NCBI GenBank assembly: GCA_025403435.1
Contig: CM046337.1
Location: 7,501 to 71,500, forward strand
Source of the DNA: Artocarpus heterophyllus
Lineage: Eukaryota; Streptophyta; Magnoliopsida; Rosales; Moraceae
DNA length: 64,000 nt
Direction: 5' to 3'
Shown: positions 1-11,027 of the stretch, one piece after another
How the letters are laid out: each line of letters begins with the position of its first letter
Numbering within the stretch: position 1 is the first letter of the stretch
Notes under the pieces: generated by a model
Told to the model about the DNA's origin: nothing
Seen by the model: the letters and a program-made list of their open reading frames with translations, nothing else
The model's database searches: none
Position numbers and translations under genes: made by a program

Positions 1-80
1 CTCAAACCCTCAACCCCAAACCCTCAACCCTCAACCTTCAAACCCTCAACCCTAAACCCTCAACCCTGAACCCTACAACC

Positions 81-112
<32 letters not shown>

Positions 113-188
113 AACCCTCAAACCCTCAACCCTCAAACCCTCAACCCTCAACCCTCAACCCTACAACCCTCAACCCTAAACCCTAAAC
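1..188. repeat. Degenerate telomere-like (CCCTAAA)n tract
   Basis: The whole stretch is built from 7-8 nt units of the CCCTAAA type, mostly the variant CCCTCAA with interspersed CCCTAAA and CCCTACAA. This is the plant telomere motif read from the C-rich strand, in mutated form. It begins at the window edge, so its full length is unknown, and it ends abruptly where copia-derived sequence begins. Confidence 0.9.
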
Positions 189-394
189 GAATCACCTTAA
201 ATAGCCTGGCCGTGATAGTCCACTTATGAGAGGTATAATAATAGTCCACTTTAATGTCTTCGTTGAGACTATCCTGTCAAACATTAATCTATAATAATCA
301 TGTATACAAAATAGAAAACAGGATATATCGAGGACATAATAAGTGAGCTCAAGTGTCATATCATTAAAATGAAATAAAACATAATACATAATCA

Positions 395-1165
395 TTAATG
401 ACCTCTAATAACACCCATTCGTTCAACATGTTCAATAAATGTCTTGGGCGGTAATCCTTTTGTTAAAGGATCTGCAATCATAAGATTGGTGCTAATTTGT
501 TCAATTGACACTTTACGTTCTCGAACTTCTTGCTTAACGACTAAGTACTTAATATCCATACATTTTGCACCATCAGAATACTTGTCATTCTTGGCAAAGA
601 AGACTGCTGCGGCATTATCACAATAAATTTTCAGCGGCCTGGCTATACTGTCGACAACTCCAAGTCCCGAAATAAAATTTCGCAACCATAAACCATGACT
701 TGTGGCCTCAAAGCATGCCACAAACTCGGCCTCCATAGTGGATGCAGCAATGACGGACTGCTTCGCACTCTTCTATGAAATTGCTCCTCTGGCCAAAAGG
801 AACATATAACCAAATGTAGACTTTCTACTATCAGCACATCCGGCAAAGTCTGAATCTGAGTAACCAACAACTTCAAAATGATCACATCTTCTATAAGTGA
901 GCATATGGTCCTTTGTTCCTTGCAAATACCTGAGAACTTTCTTTGCGGCTTTCCAATGATCTATTCCTGGATTATTTTGATATCTTCCCAACATCCCAAT
1001 AGCAAAGCTAATATCTGGTCTGGTGCAAGTTTGAGCATACAACAAGCTACCAACAACAGATGCATAAGGAATGTTTTTCATTTGCGCTCGTTCCAATTCA
1101 TTCTTTGGACATTGCATATGACTAAATTTGTCCCCTTCTGAATAGGAACTATACATGCTGAGCAT
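395..1165 (-). pseudogene. Copia A RNase H domain (broken)
   Basis: The minus strand encodes the end of a copia polyprotein in two frames. 1165-773 carries the connection and early RNase H part, with the sequence YLQGTKDHMLTYRR and the metal-binding segment YSDSDFAGC. 736-395 carries the later part, with EAEFVA, YCDNAAA, and the HIDIKYL-like and DPLTKGL motifs that mark the end of plant copia pol. A frame break separates them near 760. The last codons before the stop at 395 match the usual end of the polyprotein. Confidence 0.88.
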
Positions 1166-2142
1166 TTGTTCATCTTAAATTTCTCTAAAACTTTGTTAAT
1201 ATAGCCTTTCTGAGACAATCCCGACAATCCTTGTGATCTATCATAGAATATTTCAATTCCTATCACATATGTTGCCTCACCCATGTATTTCATTTCAAAG
1301 TTCTTAGAGAGGAATTTCTTAGTTTCATGTAATAAACCAAGATTGTTAGCAGCAAGCAAAATATCATCAACATATAGGACCAAGAAAATAAACTTGCTCC
1401 CGGTGACCTTCATATATATACACCGATCAACAGTGTTCTCTTTAAATCCAAACGAAGTAATGATATCATTAAACTTAAGATACCATTGTTGGGAAGCTTG
1501 TTTAAGTCCATATATTGACTTCTTTAATTTACACGCCATGTGTTCCTTTCCTTTAATTGAAAAGCCTTCAGGTTGGTCCATATAGACTTCTTCTTCTAAA
1601 TTTTCATTGAGAAAGGTGGTTTTCACATCCATTTTGTGTAACTCTAAATCAAAATGAGCCACCAATGCCATAATAATTATGAGTGAATCTTTCTTAGAGA
1701 CCGGTGAAAAAGTCTCTTTGTAGTCAATGCCTTCTTTCTGAGTAAAACCTTTGGCAACAAGTCTAGCTATGTACCGTTCAATATTGCCTTTAGAGTCGTG
1801 CTTGGTCTTAAAGACCCATTTACACCCGACTCTCTTGCAACCTTCAGGCAACTCAACAAGGTCCCAAACTTGATTTTGATCCATAGATTTTAACTCATCT
1901 TTCATAGTATTGAGCCACTTGTCAGAATCCATACTTTTCATGGCTTGTGAAAACGAAATTGGATCTGAAATCGGATCATTATCGATTTTCAAGTCAATTT
2001 CAGACTCTTGTAGATAAACCATATAATCATCAGGAACAGCAAATCGTTTTTCTCTTTGAGATCTTCTTAATACTGTTTCTTGTGGTTCAGCTACTATTGG
2101 TTCCTCGAGTACAACTTCATTGTGAAGTGGTTGGCCATTCAC
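1078..2142 (-). pseudogene. Copia A reverse transcriptase domain
   Basis: This is a 354-residue open stretch with the hallmarks of copia reverse transcriptase (RVT_2): the W-L-E/D linker YLQESE, WVFKTK, RLVAKGF-Q-EGIDY-ETFSPV, MDVKT-FLN, KSIYGLKQA-QWY-KF, and an intact catalytic YVDD motif (LYVDDILLA). The domain itself looks nearly undamaged. The rest of the polyprotein is frameshifted on both sides, so a working enzyme is unlikely. Confidence 0.92.
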
Positions 2143-2985
2143 TTATTTTTCTTGAACATTTTTAGGTTGTACAACAATGTTAGGAACAATCTTGGAAGTT
2201 ACAGGTAGAGGTACTTCTACCCTAACTTCTTCAATGACCACATTACGTGGTTCTCCACTCCCACTAATTTCACCATTCTCGATGAACCTAGCATTTCCAT
2301 ATTCAACTATTCTCATACTATGGGTAGGACAATAAAATTTATACCCTTTAGATTTTTCAGAATAACCAATGAAATAACCTCTAGTTATCTTAAAATCCAA
2401 TTTCTTTTCATGTGGATTGTAAATTTTCACTTCCGCCGGGTAGCCCCAAACATGCAGATGCCTTAAACTAGGTTTCCTTCCCGTCCACATCTCAAAGGAG
2501 TTTTTGGGACTACCTTACTAGGAACCCTATTCACTATATACATGGTGGTCATTAATGCATGCATCCACAAAGATAAATGTAAAGATGAATAACTTAACAT
2601 GCTCCTAACCATATCCATTAATGTACGATTACGCCTTTCTGCTACACCATTTTGTTGTGGTGTACCTGGCATAGTGTATTGCGCACATATGCCTTGCTTT
2701 TCTAGGAATTTAGCAAATGGACCTAGACATTGCCCTGACTCATCATACTTTCCATAGTATTCACCACCTCTATCTAATCTTACAATTTTCACCTTTTTAT
2801 CTAATTGCCTCTCAACCTCATTAATAAATACCTCAAGGGCTTCAACAGATTGAGATTTTTCATGCAATAGATAAAGATAACCATAACGTGAAAAATCATC
2901 GATAAAAGTGATAAAGTACTTTTCTCCACTAAAGGATGGAGTATCAAAAGGTCCACATATGTCGGTATGTATGAGTTCAAGAGCT
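2143..2985 (-). pseudogene. Copia A integrase core and C-terminal part (broken)
   Basis: The minus strand encodes the integrase catalytic core, with the first Asp in HTDICGP near 2970, the second in RLDRGGEYYG near 2770 and the Glu in NGVAERRN near 2640. The D-D-E triad is therefore present. A frame change near 2480 precedes the C-terminal portion (2490-2143), which has the copia-typical GYPAEVKIY, GYFIGYSEKSKGY and FIENGE segments. A further frameshift near 2985 separates the core from the zinc-binding part upstream. Confidence 0.88.
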
Positions 2986-3868
2986 GTGCACTTCTTGTAG
3001 CCCCTTTCTTAATGTGTTTAATTTGCTTTCCTTTAATACAATCAATACACACACCGAGATCAGTAAAATCTAAATTCGAAAGAATTTCATTCTTTACTAA
3101 TCTCTCTATTCTTTCCTTGGATATATGACCCAAGCGTTTATGCCACAAGTAAGCAGAACTTTCATCAACTAAACTCCGTTTAGTTCCAATACTTCGATGC
3201 ATGGTTAGCAAAGTTTCAGCAAAAAGATTATCAAACTTTAACTTATATAAACCATCATAAAGGATTCCAGAGCCAATAAAATTATTATTTTTATATAAAC
3301 TGAAAGATCCAAATCCAAACTTACAATAAAATCCCGCTACATCAAGTTTTGATAAAGAAACTAAATTGCGAAAAAAAGTAGGTACATAAAGAGTTTGGTA
3401 TAAATCAAGATAATATCCAGTATCTAATGTCAAGCGATAAGTGCCAATTTCTTCCACTGAAGCTTTATCTCGATTCCCCATGTAAATAAAACTTTCATTT
3501 GCTCTTATGGGTTGGATCGTAAGGAATCCCTGCATCGTATTAGAAATGTGAGTAGTTGAACATGAATCAATCCACCAAGTATTATAAGGAACTTCAGTTA
3601 AATTTGATTCGAAACAAACTAAAGCACAAGGCTTACCTTTCTTTTCGAACCAAGCCTTACGTTTTTGACAATCTTTCTTTAAGTGCCCAAATTTGTTACA
3701 AAAATAGCACTTAACATTGTGTTCCTTCTTGTGGATTTGAGTTGACTCATTCAGGTTATGCAACTCCTTCCTGAACCCTTTCTTCTTGTTCTTTCCAGGC
3801 TTCTTTTTAGTGCTCTTTTCAGCCTTTTGATTCACAAGATGATCGGAATGAGGTTTCTGATTCTTCAA
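2986..3868 (-). pseudogene. Copia A nucleocapsid knuckle, protease, GAG-pre-integrase
   Basis: A lysine-rich stretch leads to a CCHC zinc knuckle (CYFCNKFGHLKKDC, C-X2-C-X4-H-X4-C) at about 3716-3675. The protease active-site region follows at about 3565, and then the HHCC zinc-binding GAG-pre-integrase segment (LWHKRLGH to CIDCIKGK) near 3160-3035. The protease motif reads IDSCSTTHI where family members have D-S-G. The catalytic-loop Gly is Cys here, so the protease is probably inactive. Confidence 0.85.
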
Positions 3869-3880
3869 TCTCGTCTCCTC

Positions 3881-4489
3881 TTAGATAAGCATACTGGTCA
3901 ATTCATTAATATTCCATTTATCTTTAATTGTGTTATAGCTCATCTGGAATGGACCATATTGTTCAGGAGGAAGCGAGTTGAGAATGAACTGTACTAGAAA
4001 GTACTCATCCACAGACATCCCCAAAGACTTTAATTTTGCTGCTATATTTGTCATTTCAAGGACATGCTCATGCATAGTATAAGAACCATCAAATTTCATG
4101 TTGGTTAATTTAGCCATTAATGTACCAGCAAGAGACTTATCAACAGTTTGAGAGCACTCTTCCACTAGTTTCATAAATTCCTTAGCACTTTTAGTCTTGG
4201 AAAGAGTACTTTTAATGTTGTTTGCTACTGTCATTCGCATGAACATTAAGCTTAATCTATTAGACCTTTCCCATAATTTATGAAAAGTTTTCTCCTCCTC
4301 ACTACTAGCATCAGTAATAGTAGTGGGTTCCTTATCTTGAAGTGCTAAATCAAGATCCAAGACACCTAAGTGATATTGGACTTGTTCGCACCAATCAGAG
4401 AAATTCAATCCATTAAATAAGGGAACGGATGAAGCATGCGAATGCAGAGAAACAGAAACATATACTACAAATATGCAAGAAACATTCAT
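3881..4489 (-). pseudogene. Copia A gag (UBN2-type) fragment
   Basis: The segment starting PLFNGLNFSDWCEQ and continuing through LGVLDLDLAL, AKEFMKLVEE, LMAKLTNMKFDG, LKSLGMSVDE and ILNSLPPEQYGPF is the plant copia gag domain. The last roughly 20 residues at the N-terminal side (4489-4430) look unlike gag and are probably read-through of leader sequence. It ends in a frame break just before the zinc-knuckle frame. Confidence 0.85.
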
Positions 4490-5345
4490 ACATTAATGCT
4501 TTGAGATGATCACATAATTAGATTTAAACTAAGACAGTAATTATATATCCTAGTTCTCCTTTGGGTGATACTAAGACATACAAACTATAAATGATGCTAA
4601 TTTAAAAGTAAAAATTTAATTTGGTAATCATAAATAGCCTAGTAAAAATGCTTGCTATCTTTGGATAAACAAACAAAAATAATAGGACATATTAATTACC
4701 AACTATTATATTCATCAATTATAAAGAAAGCTAATCAACCTTTGGGCGATTCCTAAGTTCTTATAATAGATGAAATTCAATGACCCATGATCTATAAATG
4801 TCATCTTAATCATAAGCATCAAAATTCATGAGTAATTGAACTTTTGTTTCTCAATTTGAAAATTACTAAACTTTAAAGTTTGGCCACTTTGGTGACTAAC
4901 AAACTATAATAATGTAATTTCAAAATTGGAAACAATACTTTTACTTGTTCCATAAAATAAATAAACGTATAGTTAACCATAAACCAACATGCAATATATA
5001 AATACTTTCTTTTCGGCTTTGGCAAGCCCATTACTTATGTTGCCACAATACATATTCCTTCCATAACTCGTCTCAGAAAAGCATTTATTGAAAAGAAAAG
5101 AAAAAAAAAAGTGTCTTCACTTTGACGTACAGGAACAATAAATGCAATTGAAGAGCAGTTATCTATGAATTACTATTATACGTGTTTGTTCTTTAATTTT
5201 GCTGCTTTTCTTTATATACATGCGCCATTTTTTTTTAATAAACAATTAGTGGCCATAAGCGTTAAACATGCATATCCAGGGAGACAAAGAAACGACGAAA
5301 AGAAAAGAAAACTTTTACTTTTCCTTGTTTTCTTTGCATGCCCAG

Positions 5346-5392
5346 TGTCTGCCCTTAAACCCTTTAGCCCTAAGCCCTAAACCCTAAACCCT
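5346..5392. repeat. Telomere-like CCCTAAA tract
   Basis: A run of CCCTTAAA, CCCTTTAG, CCCTAAG and CCCTAAA units is followed immediately by GGACTAAGAGGGGG and the gypsy integrase fragment. The same tract-plus-fragment join occurs again at 15,093-15,240. Confidence 0.85.
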
Positions 5393-6390
5393 AGGACTAA
5401 GAGGGGGAGAGATTCTGTATTTGTGGTAGTTTGTAGGTTTCTAAGATGGCCCACTTCATTGCATGTCATAAAATCGATGATGCGTCACATATAGCCGATT
5501 TGTTTTTCAAAGAGATTGTTAGGTTGCATGGCATGCCTAGTAGTATTGTTTCTAATAGAGATGCAAAGTTCTTGAGTTACTTTTCGAAGACCTAGTGGGC
5601 AAAGCTTGAGACTAAGCTGTTATTTTCTACTACTTGTCATCCGTAGACTGACGGTCAAACTAAAGTTGTGAACAGGACTTTATCTACTCTATTACGTGCT
5701 ATCATTCAAAAGAATTTGAAAACTTAGGAAGATTGTTTGCCGCATGTTGAATTTGCTTAAAATAGATGTGTTCATTCTGCAACTAAGTTTTTACCATTTG
5801 AAGTTGTTTATGGTTTTAATCCATTGACTCCTTTGGATTTAGCTCCTTTACCTTTGAAGGAACGAGTTAACTTAGATGGCAAGAAGAAAGCTGATTTTGT
5901 TAGGCAAATTCTTGAGAAGGCAAGACAGAACATAGAGAGGCGTACCGAGCAATATGCAAGACAAGCCAATAAGGACCGCTAGCAGGTGGTGTTTGAACCG
6001 GGAGATTAGGTGTGGCTGCATACAAGAAAGGAACGTTTCCCCAAACAAAGGCATTCTAAACTCCTTCCAAGGGGTGATGGATCATTTCAGGTGGTGGAAT
6101 GCATTAATGACAATGCCTACAAGCTTGATTTACCAGGTGAGTATGATGTTAGTGCTAGTTTTAATATTTCTGACTTAACTCCTTTTGATGCAGATGACGA
6201 TTTGAGGACAAATCCTTTTCAAGGGGGGAGAGTGATGCAAGTAATGGAGCTGCACAAGTTAGGAGTCATGTTCATGATCCATCAAGCCGTTCAAGTGGTC
6301 TAATCATAAGATTTAAGGCCAATCGTTTCAAGAAAGCATTGAACGAGCTCATGCAACAAGTTTGGACGTGTCACATAAATGAAGCCCTGG
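5393..6390 (+). pseudogene. Ty3/gypsy integrase-to-3' end pseudogene
   Basis: The plus strand reads the second half of a gypsy integrase: [45 protein letters not shown], and [15 protein letters not shown]. It continues through the C-terminal domain (KLLPRGDGSFQVVECINDNAY) to a tail with RTNPFQ. A one-base deletion near 5440 and at least six in-frame stops break it, including the stop at the TCHP-TDG site where the second copy (15,230) still has Gln. The purine-rich AAGGGGGGAGAG at 6221-6232 follows the coding part and is a likely polypurine tract. Confidence 0.85.
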
Positions 6391-8265
6391 CATAAGCCCA
6401 AATCAGTCTCAAGAGAGCCTAGTCACTATGATTAAGGTTCTAGAAGATTCATATTGATGATGGCGCACAATTCAAGTAAATTGTGGGGCCAATTTGTTAG
6501 ATTTGTAATTTTGGGACACTTTCCAATTTTGGATCGACACGTGAGCACCATGTCATTAAGTTCAAGCCTCGTCAACAATTTATTTTTTTATGTAATTTTC
6601 CTATTTTCTTAGTTGTCAAATACGGTTTTGTTAGGCATGAAACAAACCAGATACTTTCCCTCTTCTAGAATATGTTAGGTGCATTTTAAGGGAAAAATTA
6701 ACTACTTTCCTTTTTTGTTATTTCTGTTGGATTATAGCCAGCAAAGTTCAGATTTTAGGGCTTAATTTCACATGGGAAAAACACCAATTAAGGGATTTCC
6801 AAGTCAGCATTCACTTAGGGGGTTTTTGGGTTGAAAATCGTCTCTCATATATTTGTAAACACTTTGTTATTTTAAAAGAAAAGGAAAATCAGATTATCAT
6901 TCATGAATTTGGTGAGGTAGATTATCATTCATGAATTTGGTGAGGTTTTCTTGTGTTCTTCTTATTTTCTTGAGAAGACTCTTCAAACTTATGAAGATTA
7001 AACTTGTTGACTTATCATCTAGAGTTTTAAGTGTTCTTGCAATTCTAAGTGTGGCGTCTTACTATCCATGGTTCTCAGTTCGTGTCTTACTAAATTACGG
7101 GTCAAAGCTCAACAAATGTGTGTCTTAAGGGATTAGGGTTCAATTCTAGATTTGGTGTCGGGTCTCGTTGCGTTAGTCAGGGGGGTTCATATCAGTGTGT
7201 CTCCATCCTTTTTTCTCATTTTTTTGGGTTTTTATAATCCTTTTTGCTCTTTTTCTTTTCTCCCTTATGTTTTTTCTCCCTTCTTTTTAATTTGCACATT
7301 GTACTTTTTTTGTTGCTTTCTCTACCATATTATCCATTGTATTTTCAAAAAAAAATTTCAACTATTTTCTAATGTGTGTCATTGAAGTACTTTTTCCTTC
7401 TAATTTATCCTCATTCCACATTCTTTGAGATCTACTAAACTATTGTTTGTCAAGTGTAACCTCTAACTTTTGTTTATGTTTCTTCTTATTTTCAACTTCC
7501 CTTCATTTTGTCATTTTGGTTCTCAAATATTTCCCTACGTATATTTTTTTTCTAGTAACACTTTTAACTACAATTTGTCTTATAAATGTCATTCCTCAAA
7601 TTTGCCCATTGAAATAATTTCTCTCACATATGTCCTTACTCAATTATTTTTTAATGTGGTCTTCTCAATTGTTGTTTTCTCGTCATAACCCCTGATTAAT
7701 TTTCTCTATGATTACTATATTATTTAAGACATTATTTTCTATGCGCATTAACATGTTCTCCCTCACACAAACATTTAGCATGTTTTTGAAAATTTTGTTC
7801 GAACCAAAAAAATTCCACTTCAAATTGGTTTTGCTATAGTTTTCTTCCATAGAATTTGAATTGTTATAGTCTTTTTGTTCAAATTGACAATTCAAACTAA
7901 CAAAACATGTATTTGATCTTTTTTTCTGTTTATTCTCAAATCTTATGTCTTTAAATGAATCTAATTGAACTTTTCCTCCTTTAATATATTTTTATTCAAT
8001 ATTCACTAGTAGATAATAAAAGTCTAAAAAAAAAGCATTTGGTGTCGGTGTAAGTAAATCTTTTAGGAAATATGGTTATAACTAAAACTTTTAAACTAAA
8101 AACTGTAGCATGTAATAGCTTTACATTGTAGCTTACTTTTTTTTAACATTGTAACATGTGAAAGCTTATACTATAGCAATCAAAAATTTAATTAAAAGTT
8201 TGAATTGGTTTTGCCAAGTACCCAAGTAATGTCATTATCATTAGCCTAATAAAATCAAACACCCT
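6391..8265. other. AT-rich retrotransposon tail and unassigned sequence
   Basis: No gene is supported here. 6391-7190 is probably the untranslated 3' end or LTR of the gypsy element upstream, since it follows directly from the polypurine tract. 7190-8040 is T-rich with short spurious frames. 8040-8220 carries paired GTAACATGTG-AGCTT blocks that resemble 15,850-15,930, suggesting a shared small repeat family. Confidence 0.5.
6891..6946. repeat. Perfect 28-bp tandem duplication
   Basis: Two identical 28-nt units (6891-6918 and 6919-6946), beginning AGATTATCATTCATG, lie head to tail in the tail of the gypsy remnant. Confidence 0.9.
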
Positions 8266-8285
8266 AGGGTGTTTGGCAAAATAAG
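8266..8285. repeat. 20-bp perfect palindrome
   Basis: CAAACACCCTAGGGTGTTTG is identical to its own reverse complement. It lies at the left end of the small inverted-repeat element beside it, and its half GGGTGTTTGG is the terminal motif of that element. Confidence 0.9.
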
Positions 8286-8424
8286 TTAAAACTCATAAGT
8301 TTTAACTTAAATAGTAAAAATCAAAAAGTGAAAAATTATTACAAGATAAAGCTCTTATATGTTGTAGTGGTTTTAACCAAAATTGGTTCCAAATATGGTT
8401 CAACTCACTTTACCAAACACTGGG
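8277..8424. mobile_element. Small MITE-like element, hAT-type ends
   Basis: The left end GGTGTTTGGCAAAATAAGTT and the right end CAACTCACTTTACCAAACAC are imperfect inverted repeats of about 20 nt, enclosing about 146 bp of non-coding AT-rich DNA. GTGTTTGG-type ends are common in plant hAT MITEs. No clean 8-bp target duplication was found. Confidence 0.55.
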
Positions 8425-8671
8425 GCACAAATCAGGCCCCGAATTACCTATTCTATTCCGCATCTAACAGCCCTAAATCAATCTCGCCCAAAAATTAAAA
8501 AAAAAAAAGAAAAAAAAAAGAAGAAGAAACAAATCTAGAATTGCCAAATAAGCAAGAAGGAAATAATGAATGAAATAGGTTGCATCAATAAGTAGGTACG
8601 AATATTAATGAACTAGGATGCATCAACAAGTCTCTTTATCCCTTGCATAAAGTATTCTTCTCCGCTCCTTC

Positions 8672-8812
8672 TTGTAGCAGTAGTAATAATAGTAATAATA
8701 ATAATAATAATTAATTAATAAAAAAGCAACAACTATTAAAGCAGTTTTTTTTTTCCCTCTTCAGATTCAGAAAATGGCGAAAAAGAAAGAAGAAGAAGAA
8801 GAAGAAGAAGGT
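8672..8812. repeat. AT- and AAG-rich microsatellites beside carboxylesterase 3' end
   Basis: An (AAT)n-like run sits at about 8682-8720 and a (GAA)n run at about 8786-8810. The (GAA)n run ends right at the stop codon of the carboxylesterase gene and so lies in its 3' untranslated region. Confidence 0.75.
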
Positions 8813-9924
8813 TAGACTGACACAGTAGGATGCGATTGTGGATTAGGATAGATGAAGTCCCTGAGTTGAGTGAGGAGGTGAGTCGAGTCGGGCAACTCGG
8901 GAAAGATGTAGAAAGCGTGGATCATGGTTGGATACTCCCAAAGCCTGGCATCCTTTCCTGATCTCCTCAACCAGTGGTAGTACCTCCTCTGCCAATCCTG
9001 AAGAGGATCAAGTCCTCCAACTATCACCACCGTCCGATTAGGGAATTCCTCCAATCCTGATATGTCTTCCGCATGGGGCCCACTCACGTTGCAAACCGGG
9101 TGGTCCCTATTCGCCCCTTCTGGCAAGAACGCCTTCCACATCCAGTCACTTCTCTCCACCGTCACCACTGGGCCCCGCGGGAGTCTAATCTCCGACTCCG
9201 TCCTCTCCTCTCCGCCGAAGAATGGCTGTATCGATATCAGACCCTCTATTCTGACTGCCTTCCATGATGACGTTGACGATGATGATGATCTAATATTCCT
9301 CGCCACACGCACAGCCACGTGGTGGGCCATGTTGGCACCGGCGCTATCGCCCACCAGGTAGCACCTCGATAAGTCCGCCGCCCTGGGAAGCACGGCCTCG
9401 TGATTTCCGTCGAGGAAGTTGAGGACGTCAAATCCGTCGTCGTATTGACAGGGATAGCGGTGCTCCGGAGAAAGCCGATAGTTGACGGACGCCACAACAG
9501 CCGGGATTTTGCGAGCCATCCTGCGACAAACGGCGTCGTAGGCAAAAGAATCGGGACTGAGAAAGGCAAAGCCACCGCCGTGGAAGAAGACGAGCAGTGG
9601 AAGGGAATTGGGAGCGGCTGAGGCGGAGGCTGAGGCTGAGGCCGAGGCAGGAACGAAGAGGCGGAACCAGAGATTTCGAGAAGAGTCGACGGTGATGTCA
9701 GAAGTAGAGACAGATCGAGAGCCAGTGGTGTATTTGGGATTGGGAGTGAGAGGAGATCGGAAGTCGCAGAGACGGAGGAAGCGTCGATTGACGGTGCCGT
9801 TAGAGCGACGAGAAGTGTCGGTAACGAAGGCGAGGAATGCGATGGTCATACGGGTCGCCCACGGTAGAGAATTTCCGTTTCCCACGCCACCGTAGGACTT
9901 GGAGTTGGAGCTCGTCGACGACAT
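8812..9924 (-). CDS. CXE18: Carboxylesterase, GID1-like alpha/beta hydrolase (CXE18-like)
   Basis: An intact single-exon gene encodes 370 residues. It is a plant carboxylesterase of the alpha/beta-hydrolase_3 family, a serine hydrolase expected in the cytosol and acting on small ester substrates. Visible motifs are the oxyanion HGGG at residues 115-118, the nucleophile Ser194 in GDSAGAN, Asp306 in GGLDPLQD and His336 in MIHAFY, so the catalytic triad is complete. His at the last position argues for an esterase rather than the GID1 gibberellin receptor, which lacks it. The N-terminus (PWATRM, NGTVNRR) fits the CXE18 subgroup. Residues 93-103 are an Ala-Ser dipeptide run and 212-220 a Ser run, both low-complexity insertions. 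Coding GC is clearly above the flanks. The symbol is by family resemblance; the true substrate is unknown. Confidence 0.88.
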   Translation of the reverse strand: MSSTSSNSKSYGGVGNGNSLPWATRMTIAFLAFVTDTSRRSNGTVNRRFLRLCDFRSPLTPNPKYTTGSRSVSTSDITVDSSRNLWFRLFVPASASASASASAAPNSLPLLVFFHGGGFAFLSPDSFAYDAVCRRMARKIPAVVASVNYRLSPEHRYPCQYDDGFDVLNFLDGNHEAVLPRAADLSRCYLVGDSAGANMAHHVAVRVARNIRSSSSSTSSWKAVRIEGLISIQPFFGGEERTESEIRLPRGPVVTVERSDWMWKAFLPEGANRDHPVCNVSGPHAEDISGLEEFPNRTVVIVGGLDPLQDWQRRYYHWLRRSGKDARLWEYPTMIHAFYIFPELPDSTHLLTQLRDFIYPNPQSHPTVSV

Positions 9925-10047
9925 GTTGACGATGAATGATGTTGATGAGGATGATACTTTTGATAAAAAAACGATAACGAAATCTAATTCAATTTCAATA
10001 TTTGGTGTGGTGGTTCATGGTTGATATGGTTAGTTGTTGGTTGTTGG

Positions 10048-10053
10048 TTTATA
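10048..10053 (-). promoter_or_regulatory. Putative TATA box of the carboxylesterase gene
   Basis: TATAAA on the minus strand lies about 125 bp before the start codon at 9924, a plausible spacing for a plant promoter with a short leader. Position and motif are the only support. Confidence 0.45.
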
Positions 10054-11027
10054 CATGTACAGCTGTAACCCTATCAATTAAGGCTAAATCTCCTGACAAA
10101 TCAACTACTGCTACGTGTATCGCTGATTGGGAAAGGAAAGCAAATCTAATGGAATAGCATTAATACACAGAACGTGGCATTAATATCTCAAAGGGCCTAT
10201 ACTCTGACACTCATTCTGCGCCCTTGGGCCCACGGGAGAGCGCAACCAATTCAATTCTGTTTAGTTTTGTAGGTAAAAAGGGCGTTCGATAAATATGCTT
10301 AGAAGTAATTTTTTAATTATCAAATAATATAAAGTTTTTAAATTTTTTATAGTATAAAATTTTTATATGTTATAGTATTTTAAACTAAAAAAATAGTTAT
10401 AATTATATTTGTTAAACATTTTATAACCTGACTTTTTAGACTTAGAATTTTGATTGGATTTAAAGACACATGTGATGGCATCAATGTTCAAATCAATTTG
10501 AATCTCAATTGAATTTTAAGTGCAAAATTCAAGTTTTGGTCCGTTAAATTTACAAGATTTGAGTCCAAATGCTATAAAATTACATTTTTTTAGATTTTCT
10601 TTCTCTTATATTTGAAAAAAATTATGATAACTTCTTTATTTGGTATCCGATTGAGATAATTCTTCTTTCGTTGCATTCGTAATGAAGAGAGAAATAAATC
10701 AGTATCTATATTTTTTTGTTTTTCAATATCATGAACATTAATATTTTGTTAGATTTATTAGTAAATCAAAAACTTTTTGCACTATTTATCTAAACACAAA
10801 TTTCAATTTCATTCCTCATTCAGATTAACATTTAACTCATAAAAACATCAATTCATATAACAATTCAAAACATATAACTCAAATCAAAATATTTTTAAGA
10901 CCATATGGCTTTCACTCCTTCATCATTTTTTTTCTTTTTTCTTTTCCTAAAGGTTGGTCAATCTCTATCCGTTAGTTTTTTTCCTTTTAAGTTGGTATCC
11001 ATTATTTGTTGTAGATGTGAATTGGTT
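10054..11027. other. AT-rich intergenic sequence
   Basis: Upstream region of the carboxylesterase gene followed by AT-rich DNA. The block 10,265-10,450, with ATAAATATGC, TATAAAATTTT and similar, looks like degraded repeat sequence. No gene, RNA or intact element is visible. Confidence 0.5.

Larger units (their letters stand above)
189..5345 (-). mobile_element. Decayed Ty1/copia retrotransposon A
   Basis: On the minus strand the order is gag (4489-3881), CCHC zinc knuckle, protease, GAG-pre-integrase, integrase, reverse transcriptase, RNase H (down to 395). This is the Ty1/copia order, with integrase before reverse transcriptase. The polyprotein is broken by several frame changes, near 3870, 2985, 2480, 2143, 1120 and 760, so it cannot be made as one chain. 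The 3' end is cut off by the telomere-like tract at 188 and no clear LTR pair was found. The stretch 4490-5345 is AT-rich and probably holds the leader and 5' LTR remains. Extent beyond the coding part is inferred. Confidence 0.85.

Noticed and set aside
1..188. An actual chromosome end
   Set aside because: Units are degenerate and the tract is followed by retrotransposon sequence; an interstitial tract is more likely, although the left side is not visible.
9062..9895. Plus-strand frames across the carboxylesterase gene
   Set aside because: Antisense shadows created by the high GC and biased codons of the real gene.
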